A DNA stretch of 64,000 nt, from contig NC_088913.1 of NCBI RefSeq assembly GCF_963576675.1, positions 84,629,001 to 84,693,000 on the forward strand, read 5' to 3'. The translations under genes and the position numbers were made by a program. This stretch comes from Euphorbia lathyris. Taxonomy: Eukaryota > Streptophyta > Magnoliopsida > Malpighiales > Euphorbiaceae. This document shows positions 1-9,509 of this stretch, piece after piece (position 1 is the stretch's first letter; every line of letters starts with the position of its first letter). The notes under the pieces were generated by a model. That model was not told the origin of the DNA, ran no database searches, and was given only the letters and a program-made list of their open reading frames with translations.

Positions 1-590
1 TGTGGAGAAAGTCAACGGCCTGCATGCCAGATAGACTGGGTGCCAGGCTCAGGAAACCTGAGGATGGACGAGAAAGAACCTCTATTAGGTGAGAAAAATG
101 CCAAAGCCTTCTCAAAACTTCGGGGAGCTGAGAGCAACGTAAGCAATGAGCATAAGGTCCGGGATGAATTAGCCCAGCGCCTGAGTTGACGAAATAGACA
201 CAAAAATGACCAGAACTTTCGAGAAGCTGCCCCATGTGGCTAGGCAGCATGCCTACTAGATTTTTCTAGGCTTTTTAACTTGTAAATCATCTAGAATGTT
301 TCTAGATCGGTTCTTGGTCTATAAATAGAGGTGAAGGCCATTCATTTGAGCATCTTGAAGATTAAGAAGTGTATGAGAGTCATTCAGTTTATTGCAACAT
401 TTTGTAAATCTGTTGCAATTCTGGTATATCTTTACCCACTTGTTAATACAAACTCTTGTTCTCCCGATCCTCTTAAACATCCCAAGGTCTTTAGATTATC
501 ACTTCGATTCAATAGGCATACTTAGCTAATTTTAATAGCAAACGACTACATGCCACGCTGGTCAAGAAAAATCCCATCGTGACACAGTAC
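1..590. repeat. LTR-like retroelement fragment
   Basis: There is a TATA-box-like word (TATAAATAGAG) near 318-328, followed by a T-rich stretch that looks like the R/U5 part of a plant LTR, ending in a short CA-rich word near 585. The left part (1-200) has no convincing reading frame. No matching second LTR lies in the window, so this is either a solo LTR cut by the window edge or an LTR-adjacent fragment. The assignment rests on general LTR architecture only. Confidence 0.3.
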
Positions 591-599
591 TATTGGTTC

Positions 600-915
600 G
601 TTTGAAAACTTCCAATAGAAAAAAACACTACTGACGGTATATCTTGTTTCCTATTCCCATTAGTATTGTGTTTTGATTTTCTGTTTGGATTCGACATCGT
701 GGGAATATCGTGGGTTCCAAGTGTCGGGAATATCGTGGGTTCCAAGTCGGATTAGGTTAGATTGAGTTTTATAAATACTCCATTATGTAAACCTAATTTG
801 TAATCTGATTTTTCTGCCTCCTAATAAATACTATTCTCCTTCTGCCTATGGACGTAAATCTATGTTTCGATTGTTTGTTTATTTATCTTTCGTTAATTCC
901 GCGCAACACACTTTA
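600..915 (+). repeat. Copia-type LTR remnant
   Basis: The stretch has a TATA-like word (TATAAATAC), a CTAATAAA poly-A region, then CTATGGACGTAAATC and an ending TTCCGCGCAACA. This order is typical of the R/U5 end of plant copia LTRs. A 25-bp unit beginning GGGAATATCGTGGG is directly repeated at 701-747. No partner LTR or coding region belonging to it is visible, so it is probably a solo or truncated LTR. Confidence 0.4.
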
Positions 916-977
916 TAGCATTCAACACAACCATAAGGTTAAAGTTGCTGAGATTAGTTTCATTTACATTTTAAATT

Positions 978-1409
978 ATGAAGTTGTCATATGCAGATAC
1001 TGACATCTTTATTTTTTTGACCTGTTTAATAATGGTAAGCAAGCATCATGTGGTGGAATACGAAGAGAATCAGGTTATGCTTGAAGATGAGAACCCATAT
1101 GATGATCATGATGATCAATTCAAGATACAAAATGATTCTGCTCAAATAGATAATAATATAAATAAAAATGCAGAGGAATATCCAAAATGGTTGGAGTTGC
1201 AGACTTTGCATCATTCACAGCAGATGGTGGAAGGGCTTTTTTTGTGTGATGAGTTTCTTCAGAGCCAATCTGATTGTGCCCTTCTGATTCTGCTAGAGGA
1301 GTGCCAAAATCTGGTGCTTGATCCGGCTCAAATAGAAATTGATACAGGCTCCAGATTTTCTAATTTTATTGCTTCCGCTATTTATTTTATTTCTTCTATT
1401 TCTATCTAA
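978..1409 (+). CDS. Unrecognised ORF, acidic, 143 aa
   Basis: A 143-codon frame starting with ATG. The middle is rich in Asp, Glu and Asn (residues about 28-65), and the C-terminus is hydrophobic. No family motif is recognised. Its 3' part contains a segment (1309-1362) that recurs at 1531-1584 outside the frame, so the ORF may be a chance frame across duplicated non-coding sequence. No neighbour suggests a function. Confidence 0.15.
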   Translation: MKLSYADTDIFIFLTCLIMVSKHHVVEYEENQVMLEDENPYDDHDDQFKIQNDSAQIDNNINKNAEEYPKWLELQTLHHSQQMVEGLFLCDEFLQSQSDCALLILLEECQNLVLDPAQIEIDTGSRFSNFIASAIYFISSISI

Positions 1410-1584
1410 AAAAACCAAACAGGACAGGACTTTGGATCAGTGGAAAGCTTTCTTGCATGGGGTGGACGAAAGTAATCGGACTAAGTATGGATTCGGTGAC
1501 TCGAACCTGGATACAGCTGACAGAAATAGAAATCTGGTGCTTGATCTAGCTCAAATAGAAACTGATACACCTCCAGATTTTCAG
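1309..1584. repeat. Short direct repeat pair
   Basis: A segment of about 54 bp beginning AATCTGGTGCTTGAT occurs at 1309-1362 and again at 1531-1584. A second pair lies outside it: about 70 bp around 1430-1500 recurs at 3428-3498, on the other side of the 1635-3385 retroelement. The locus was therefore locally duplicated, or the retroelement entered an already repeated sequence. Confidence 0.6.
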
Positions 1585-1634
1585 ACTAGTTGTTTTTTTT
1601 TTTGGAATTCGAATATTTAATGGTTACTAGTTTA

Positions 1635-1870
1635 TGTTGGATCAAATAAATAAACTTTGTAAAAGAGGAAGAGTATAATTGCTGGAAGAAAATTCTCTTC
1701 TGATTCTCTTATCTTACTACTTGTATTGATAGACATTTATAGATTACATTGACTCTTGGTAAACAACATTAACTCTCTATAAATACAGATACAGACACAG
1801 ATACATAAATGACTCTTGGATAATACATTGAACCAAATTAAACACTATTAATTATAAGTTTATTATTTCA
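1635..1870 (-). repeat. 3' LTR of the DEK_C retroelement
   Basis: 236-bp copy with TG...CA ends, almost identical to 3145-3385. It lies directly next to the polypurine tract at 1871-1882. Confidence 0.88.
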
Positions 1871-1994
1871 ACACACCCCCTTAAACTTATAAAATTTTTT
1901 TATCCCTTAGTAACACCAATAACAGTCGGTAGTCTGTAATCTGTTTAAATCTTCAAACTTCATCTCTTCACTCTAGGTGTCATCAATCCCATAA

Positions 1995-3098
1995 TTATCT
2001 CCAACGTTTTCTTCGAAATTCATTGTTATCGACATCTTCATGGTAGCTTCCATCATCCCCATTAGTATCTCCATCATTTTCTTCTTCCTCATCATCATCA
2101 TCTTCGTTAGTACCATCAGCATCACTATTATCACTGTCAACTGGTATTTTGGGGTTTGGATGTGGAACATAATTTGTAGTGCACCTTCTACATGACATTG
2201 ACATAATATTACTCAAATCAATGCCCTCGACTTCTTTCACTCTTTCCTTTCTCTTTTTAACTTCCTTGATTTCTTTTGAAAATATCTCATTCAGTTCTTT
2301 CATTAGCTCAGTCTCACTTTTGATCTCAACATTTTTACCATAAGCTGGTGTTGAAACTTCCTTTTCATTGACATATTGATGAGCAGATGATTGAAAATGG
2401 CTATCATTAGAGGCATTCTCGGTGCCTTCCGCACTGCTGTTGTCCTTCGCTGCTTCTTCCATAAGCTTGCTTTGCTTCTTGCTTGATGCGTTGATTGGTT
2501 TTACTTCATCTTCGTCATCCTCATCAATCTCTCTGTCTAAGGACTCCGAATTCTCATCAGCCCATTGCAATACGTCATCTATATGATTGCTTATAAATTT
2601 CCTGTATGGATCAAGTGCAAATTTCTCAATTCTCATATCTTCCTCTAACAGTCGACAAAGACGGACCGTTGTAAGTTCCTCATAATTGGCTTTAATATAG
2701 AAAACTCTCTTCATCATGGCCTTGCTAATGTTGAACTTACTTGGAACTTCTTTCTTCTTACTGACTGGATCAGTTTCTGACAAAAGCCTCATCACAGGAG
2801 AATCTTCCATTTTCTCCTCATCATCTCATACATGTTCTTGAACCTTAATTTCTTCTAAATCCTCAGAATTTTCATCATCATCATTTTCTAAGGATTCCAC
2901 CAAACATTGCATGACAAATTTCTTTTGTCCATCTAATGTATATTTCTCCAATCCCAATTCCTTCTCCAACAACCTCCTGATCTCCTCGAAGGTCAAAGAA
3001 TCAACTTGTTCTTTGATGTGATCTATGCATAAGCGCATAGCTTTCCAAATCTGGGACTTGGTCTCCCATGAACCAATGGCGATTTCTCTTTTCACCAT
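1995..3098 (-). pseudogene. Captured DEK_C-domain chromatin protein
   Basis: One continuous minus-strand frame starts at ATG 3098, in the leader just after the primer-binding site, and runs to 1995. It is interrupted by a single in-frame TGA (2826-2828). The first segment has a DEK_C-like helical motif (SLTFEEIRRLLEKELGLEKY, about residues 32-50). The second begins with a diverged repeat of it (TTVRLCRLLEEDMRIEKFAL). After these come long acidic and lysine-rich stretches, including an Asp/Glu run near the C-terminus. DEK_C domains occur in chromatin-associated plant proteins; two in tandem followed by an acidic tail suggest capture of such a host gene. Introns are absent, as expected for cargo that has passed through RNA. 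A second ATG follows the stop at 2810, so the downstream half could be made separately. What it does for the element is unknown. Confidence 0.6.
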
Positions 3099-3144
3099 TA
3101 TTCTCAATTTGCAGGAGAATTTTTGTCTGGCTCTGATACCAATT

Positions 3145-3385
3145 TGTTGGATCAAATAAATAAACTTTCACAGGTAACAGAGGAAGAGTATAATTGCTGG
3201 AAGAAAATTCTCTTCTGATTCTCTTATCTTACTACTTGTATTGATAGACATTTATAGATTACATTGACTCTTGGTAAACAACATTAACTCTCTATAAATA
3301 CAGATACAGACACAGATACATATATAACTCTTGGATAATACATTGAACCAAATTAAACACTACTAATTATAAGTTTATTATTTCA
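3145..3385 (-). repeat. 5' LTR of the DEK_C retroelement
   Basis: 241-bp copy with TG...CA ends, directly next to the tRNA-Met primer-binding site at 3129-3144. Few differences from 1635-1870 are visible, suggesting a fairly recent insertion. Confidence 0.88.
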
Positions 3386-4435
3386 ATGATTTATTTCTTT
3401 AATTTTAATTCCTTGTTTATGTCTTTGTACGAGTTTGGATCACATGAAAGCTTTATTGCATGGGGTGGCGGAAAGTAATCGGACTAAGTATGGTTTTGTG
3501 ACAGAAAAATCCCAAATTTTGTAGGTTTTTTTATAAGCCTATGTGGATGGTTGCTAAAATAAAACAATAATATGTTTTTGTTCAAAGCAATATAATTTAT
3601 GAAACAAGTAAAAGAAACATCTATTTTTGCTTATTTCTTTTAGATTTTTAACCGTTAAATATAAACAGATGGAAAATAATAGAATAATATGTATTTTGTA
3701 TGGTACTATACTATTGTTGTCCAATTGTCTTTTATAAAAAACATGCATTTATAATAATTAAAATGCCTCTTGCAAAACAAAAAAATTAGCACCAAAATTT
3801 GAATTAAGAACACCTACATAACCAGTTCCAAGTGATATCATCTCATTAATAATAAGACATTAACAAAAAAAAATTGAAAATGATTAATATAGTGATTAAT
3901 ATTAAGAATACAAGTTATATTACAAAAGTAATTCTCTCCTAATTTTCTTTTTCGTCCATTCAAATTTTTTTTTATATTCCTTTGTTTATATAGTGCTTGC
4001 TTTTTCAAAATTCAGCAATATATAATTATTAGAAAATATTAATGAAGTCAAAGAAGCGTGACTGATATTATATACAATGAAAAAATGAAGAACAAATTGA
4101 TTGAATGTCTTGATGAAATATTACGAGATGAAAATAGGGAAACCCATCACCTTAAGTTGATTCAATTTAATATATTGAGTTATTGTAGTCTAATGAATAA
4201 TTGAATTCGAATACTTTCATAATCAGGAAATTCTATCAAGCAAAATGATTACATCAACATGAATATGTGTCTAATTCTTATGAATTTTATTTTTTTACAT
4301 GTAATTAAGTTTTTTTAATACAAAAGCTAAATGTATATATGCAACATGTTGAATTGATAAAGTCTCTTCATGTGCAACATTGGAAAAATATTGATTGTAA
4401 TAATTTATAACATAATAAATTGATGTTGCTTCCAC
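3386..4435. other. AT-rich intergenic sequence
   Basis: Apart from the short duplicated segment at 3428-3498, nothing beyond low-complexity AT-rich sequence is recognisable here. No frame has family motifs. Confidence 0.6.
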
Positions 4436-4689
4436 CACTACAAGAAAAATGTTAGTTAATGACTAATGTTTAGGACTGAATAAAAATAGTCATTAATTAA
4501 AGACTAATATGAGTAGTTAAATATATTATTGGTTGGTAATTCTATAAAAAGATGGACCCCAGCTTTAATGCACACTCTAGCTACTACATCCAATCTTTAA
4601 AGACCACAATTTAAGTCAGTAGATTTATTCGATTAAAATTAAACAAAAACAAATTATTTATTAATATTAAAAACAATTTAAGACACTTT

Positions 4690-5169
4690 AATGCCCACTC
4701 AATCCCCTCTTCAAATCACCTCATCGACAGTTCCTCTCTCCAACCCTAGTTCTTCTGTTCGCCGCCCTCTTTCAATCTCCTTCACTCGCTTGTTGCTTCG
4801 ATCCCCTCTTCTAATCTCCCTCACTTCGCCATTGTAGCTGCTGGAGACTCTAGCTGCTGACACCAGAGGAGGACGAGAGATTGATTAGGGTTTGACTGCG
4901 CTTTGAGTTGAGAGATTTCAAGGGGACAGTGGCCAACAAGTGAGTTTTCCGGCAACAAAACGCGAGGAAGGTGAGACGAGTTAGTGATATTCATATGTTT
5001 CTTTCTCTATTCTTTTTCAATTTCTGGTCATTTGAGTCATTTTTGTTTACAGATCTCAAATTGAATTCAAGTGGCCATGAAGAAGATCAGAGTGTATGAT
5101 TCCAAAAGATTTCTCAAGCAGCACTTCAAGGATCTTTCCAGAATCAATCTGCAGATCTGCTTTTCTCGG
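4690..5169 (+). pseudogene. ACLA: Captured 5' part of ATP-citrate lyase subunit A
   Basis: From 5071 the frame matches the start of plant ATP-citrate lyase alpha subunit: KKIRVYDSKRFLKQHFKDLS is a close variant of the family N-terminus. ACLA joins ACLB to make cytosolic acetyl-CoA from citrate. Here the expected start codon is GTG (5071-5073) rather than ATG, and the coding match stops at about 5169, beside a GT donor-like site. Upstream, 4690-5060 looks like a host 5' leader: pyrimidine-rich, with a leader intron between GAAG|GTGAGA near 4971 and TTACAG near 5052. Only about 33 codons are present, so no enzyme can be made. This is gene-fragment capture by the CACTA element. Confidence 0.7.
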
Positions 5170-5637
5170 GTATTGTTTTTATGTGTGAAAAACCTAACTG
5201 TAGAGAATGGTGGGGGTTCTGCAGTCTGCAACTCTAGAAACTCTCCTTAAAGAGGCTATTCATGTTAATTTCTGTATCATCCTTTCCTTTTGTTCGTTGT
5301 GTGTTTGTCTTAGTAGGTTTGATTGTTTAGTTATTTTCATTCCTTATTATGGTTTGTTGCTTTGTATGTGTGTTTAGAGTTAATTTGAGCAGTTTGAGCT
5401 TGTATCGGTGGGGGATTGATTGCGTTGAAGGGAAGTTTATAAGTATAGTAACTGATATAGGTGCTCTGCCTTTTCTGTCATATAATGAGTATGTGAATAG
5501 TGCTTCAGAGACTGCTCTTTTGCTTCTTCTGTGTGGAATTTAAATGCTTGAGCTGGAATTACTAATCTTTACTTATAAATAACACCCTCATATTGGGACA
5601 GGATTATTTACAAAAAGGAAAGAGAGTAATAATTCAA

Positions 5638-7081
5638 TGGAACGTGAGAATTTGAAGATGCAGGCAAGCATTGGGGTCAATTCAGTTGATGCAGAGCATG
5701 TTTGGAAAGAGAGGTAAGTGTAATGAACATGGAGCTCAAGTGCAATTATTGGTCAAGTGAATTATATATACAATTGATACAAGTTCAAGCCATGACATGC
5801 ATTCATGCTCATTGCCATTGCCCTACAATGTCATGTGCGTATGCACACACACCAAGGCTGCTTCTTTCTCTGTTTCTTACCTTAATTACAAGTGAAATGT
5901 GGAGTTGGGAGACAGTTTGAGTGATGTCTGAAAAACTTGTCTGCTTGTTTCATACCTTTAGTTTGTAGAACAGTTTGAGTCTGTACATTTCATAAACGGA
6001 TTAAGTTCACTTATATTGCTTGCTATAATCGTCTACTTGGAGCCTGATTGCTACTCTATGGTTAGTTTTTTTTTTGCTTTTTTATACACTGTCATTACTA
6101 CAAACCAGGAGGCTCCAAATTTGATAGATGAAAACAGTAAACTCAAAGGAAAGTAAGCGTTTAGGACCTTTTATTGATGGAATTTCTCTGTTTTTTCATA
6201 TTAGTTATATAGGTTAGTTGCTGATATATTTCCATTTACAATTTTTCAGATGTCGGGAATATGAAAAGAGGAAAGAAGAAAATGATACGAAGGTATGTGA
6301 AATGGACATAATAGCATAAAAAAGAGTGCTTTTTAAATGCATAAATTCATATAAACATGAGTCGATGCATTGCAGGTAACAAAGCTTAAGAAAGAGTTGG
6401 CAGACGTTAAATTAAATGCAAGTAAACGACTTTTGGCAGAAGCAACGGCATTGGATCTTATGAAGGAGGAAAAAAGGGTAAATATATGTGAGATCACATC
6501 TGTAGCTTTCCAATCAATTCTTTTATTTGTTTGGACTAAATTTTTCATTCAATAAGCTAACTTTTCTCTTTAAAACACAGACATACTGACAGTTCTTTTT
6601 GCACTAAATGGAATTTGAATCTTACATAACTGGATAGTCCTAAAAGAGCTTAATGTGTAAAAAAAATGATAAATTAATGTCTTGGTTTAAGAGAGTAGGG
6701 TTAATGTGTTAAAAAATAATTGATGGGGGCTTAATATCTCCATTTGTTGCTCTTTCCGTAATAGATTTCTTGACTAAGTTTTTTTTTTTTTTTTGATTCA
6801 ATGACTAAGTTTTCTTTATAAATGATTATTTGTATCATTTTGCTATCCTATTATGATCTTTATTTCAAAACTATCTTTTGGAGGGGGTAGCAGATAATGC
6901 CCTGGAAAAAAGAACTGAATAACATAAACTCCTACTTTTCTTCACTATTTTGTAACTAGATACAGCTAATTATAATACTGTAACTAAAGTTAATTATATG
7001 GTGTAATTTTGGCAGATGGAAGAAGTTGGAGGAAACATGCTAATGAAATTTCGAAGAGTTGAAGCACCAAATGAACTACAT
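5638..7081 (+). pseudogene. Captured exons of a coiled-coil gene
   Basis: Several short exons with proper splice signals join in a consistent phase: 6109-6152, 6250-6292, 6376-6477 and 7016-7081, each preceded by AG and followed by GT. A possible earlier exon at 5638-5715 encodes MERENLKMQASIGVNS. The joined reading is charged and heptad-like (LIDENSKLKGK, then CREYEKRKEENDTK, then VTKLKKELADVKLN), typical of a coiled coil. The parent gene is not recognised. It lies downstream of the ACLA fragment on the same strand, so the CACTA element may make a chimeric transcript using the captured ACLA leader as promoter (inference). Confidence 0.5.
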
Positions 7082-7589
7082 GTAATGTGCATAGGAGACG
7101 TGTACATAGTTATATGTCATGAGTCTTCAATTATCGCATGAAACAATATTTCAGTTATAGGCTTCATCTCGTAGAGAAAGTGTGCATGAACAGGTTGACA
7201 GTATTTTCATGAAAAATGTGTGTGCTTACTTGCACAATCTCTATTTGGCTTTCTAATTACAAATGTTCTTATGGTTATCGCATGTATGAAATATCATTTA
7301 GAACTTCACTCACCACAAACTGCCAAATCTAGTCATTAAGAGTTGCTGGTGCATTTTATCTTAATAGAAGTTGTTTATTTTTATTTTCTGTTTGTTTTCA
7401 TTCAAAATCATGTGCCTTTTCCCATGAAAAGACTTAGTTTTTAGAATGATGTGATATAAATTTCAATAGTTTGATTATGCATTAGACATTTAGGTTTTTG
7501 TTATTTTCGATATTGAGAAAGAACTCTCTTCAATCCAAAATTAATTATATTTTTGTGCAAACTAATTAATTATAAACAAATAAGAAAGA

Positions 7590-7915
7590 ATAGACCGTTT
7601 TGCGACGGAATAATTGGTCATAAATATCATCAATTATGTCCCTAAAGTAAGGGTTGGAACTATATCCGAAGCAAGGTTAGCGACCGCATTTTCTTGGTTT
7701 GCGACTGAATATTTAGTCAGTAAGTTAACGACTAATTTTTATGACCATGTGATGTTAGTTGTAAAGTTAGCGACCACATCAAATAAATCGTCAGTAACAC
7801 GTTACCAACCAGGTAGTTATTGACCAAATATATTCCATCGATAACTCATGAAATTCAGTTTGTAAACGTTTTTAGGGACTGAATTGCGACTGAATTTTCG
7901 GTCCCTAACTGTTGA
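7590..7915. repeat. CACTA subterminal repeat array
   Basis: Repeated short words (GCGACGGAAT, GCGACTGAAT, TTAGCGACC, TCGGTCCC) in both orientations lie within about 340 bp of the right end. In En/Spm such arrays bind the TNPA protein. The left side (4445-4530) has a shorter version with TTAATGACTAAT words. Confidence 0.6.
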
Positions 7916-7931
7916 TTTTCTTGTAGTGCAC

Positions 7932-8428
7932 TTCAACCTAGAATGCAATTGTTTTATATTGTAGATATAATATTAAATTTTAATTGTATTTTAATTTAAT
8001 TTTTAATTTTCATTATATTGTAATATATTTCTTAATCAATCTCATGTTCTGTTATTATTATATTTTAAATAATTTCAATTTGAAAAATATAAAATTTATA
8101 TATTAAAATTACGAAAAAGTACAAATTATTGCCATTTATAAAAATAAATAATCATTCACCTTTAATTAAAATTCTATAAAAAAAAATTAATCCATTTTTA
8201 TGTTTAAAAAATCAATCTAATAATTTGATTTGAATTATCAATGAAAAATATATATATTAATTTAAAATAAAATATATCAGTTTGTTTATCTCAATTATAC
8301 AAAGATTTTATATTTCGTGCATTATACAGATGTTCGACTAATATTTATAATAAGTTTGGACATCAATAAAAGAGAAAAATATTAATTAAAAACATATTGT
8401 AATCAAAAGAATTAGTAAAAAAAAGACT
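7932..8428. other. AT-rich intergenic sequence
   Basis: Very AT-rich sequence with no recognisable gene, element end or repeat. Confidence 0.6.
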
Positions 8429-8834
8429 TAATGCTTTTTCAGCCCCTTTATAACTTGTCCAAATTGGTCATTTTACCCCTCCAACTCATCGAATGTCCTA
8501 TTTACCTCCCCAACTCCATAAAAATGGTATTTCTCACCCCCTTAACTTGTCCAAATTAGGTTCCACAATTACAAAATAGCATAAATGTAGATTTAACGTT
8601 TAAAAAAAGTTATCAATTTAGGCTTCGATAACGGATTGTAAGGGGGTGAAAAATACTACTTTTACGGAGTTAAATGGGTAAATAGAATATTCTGTGAGTT
8701 GGGAGGATAAATGGACAAGTTGAGGGGGTGAGAAATACCACTTTTATGGAGTTAAGAGGGTAAATAGAACATTCGATAAGTTGAGGGGGTAAAATGACCA
8801 ATTTGGATAAGTTAAGGGGGCTGGAGAAGCATTA
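8429..8834. mobile_element. Foldback MITE
   Basis: The left arm starts TAATGCTTTTTCAGCCCC, the right arm is its inverse ending GGGGGCTGGAGAAGCATTA, and the match continues for more than 100 bp. The interior repeats the same phrases (AACTTGTCCAAATT, ACTCCATAAAAATGG) in both orientations. It has no coding capacity. The superfamily cannot be told; a clear TSD is not seen. Confidence 0.7.
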
Positions 8835-9014
8835 GATCTAAAAAAAATCAATATTAGATTAAAACATTTTTTTAATATTTATGTGATGTTTTACTGTAAA
8901 ATAAAATCAATTTTTAACAAAGTTAAATTTCATACATCAATAAATATAACTTAAATTCCTTTTTAACATACCCATTAATTTTCCGTAGCTCCTAAGCCTC
9001 CTATCTTCCTATAT

Positions 9015-9185
9015 ACTAGGGGTGCACGTGGTCGGTTAACCAGTCCATTAAGGTTAATTCGGTCGGTTAACTATTTAATCGGTTTTTTAAAAACATTAAC
9101 CATACACTAGTCCATTAAATTCGGTTAACCACTAATCGGTAACCAATTATTTCAGTCGGTTAACCTTTTATTTCGGTTTTTAACC
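9015..9185. mobile_element. hAT-like element end
   Basis: A TAGGGGTGCACG terminus is followed by dense GGTTAACC and TCGGTT words, the pattern of the subterminal regions of plant hAT MITEs. The other end is not found nearby, so this is a fragment. Confidence 0.4.
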
Positions 9186-9505
9186 ATTAGTAAATAAAAA
9201 TAAAAATAATAAATGAATTCTAATTTTTATTGTGAGGAAGGCGGCAAATCAATGACGAGTTGAAGAGATTAAATGCGGAAAGGGAGATGTAAATGCATTA
9301 TGATCCCTCAGTTTTGATTCCATTAAATTCTTTAGTCCCTATATCAAATCTCCGTCTAAAATGTGTTAAAGAACAATTAAACGGATAAAAAAAGGCAAAA
9401 TACCCCGAATAAAAATTTTGGCTATAAAATTTTGGAAAACAAGTAATAAAATTTTATCATTGTTTCTACATCCAAAAACATAAAAGAAAAAAGCCACATA
9501 AATTG
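9186..9505. other. AT-rich spacer
   Basis: No gene and no clear repeat is seen between the hAT-like end and the left arm of the next foldback element. Confidence 0.5.
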
Positions 9506-9509
9506 AAAT

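Larger units (their letters stand above)
1635..3385 (-). mobile_element. Small non-autonomous LTR retrotransposon with DEK_C cargo
   Basis: Two near-identical direct repeats, 1635-1870 and 3145-3385, begin TGTTGGATC and end TTATTTCA on the plus strand, so both have TG...CA ends. On the minus strand, the sequence just inside the right LTR is a textbook primer-binding site for initiator tRNA-Met (TTGGTATCAGAGCC, 3129-3144). Just inside the left LTR is a purine tract (AAGGGGGTGTG, 1871-1882). The element is therefore complete and transcribed leftward. The 1.27 kb interior has no gag, protease, RT or integrase; it holds only a captured host-like coding region. The right LTR has 5 extra bases near 3170. 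No matching 5-bp TSD is seen (gttta versus atgat). Confidence 0.88.
4436..7928. mobile_element. Pack-type CACTA (En/Spm-like) transposon
   Basis: The left end reads CACTACAAGAAAA and the right end is its inverse, TTTTCTTGTAGTG. Both are flanked by the 3-bp direct repeat CAC (4433-4435 and 7929-7931), the TSD size of this superfamily. The right subterminal region (7590-7910) is packed with variants of GCGACTGAAT and TTAGCGACC, as expected for transposase-binding subterminal repeats. There is no TNP2 or TNPA transposase frame, so the element is non-autonomous. It contains a fragment of the ATP-citrate lyase A gene and several spliced-looking exons of a coiled-coil gene. Confidence 0.92.

Noticed and set aside
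978..1620. Host gene of 143 aa plus a 93-aa continuation
   Set aside because: The segments are built from locally repeated sequence and show no conserved domain; kept only as a low-confidence ORF.
1635..3385. 5-bp TSD for the DEK_C retroelement
   Set aside because: The flanks (gttta, atgat) do not match; the call rests on LTRs, primer site and purine tract only.
5349..5920. ORFs of 64 and 72 aa in the CACTA interior
   Set aside because: They span intron-like sequence between captured exons and show no family motif.
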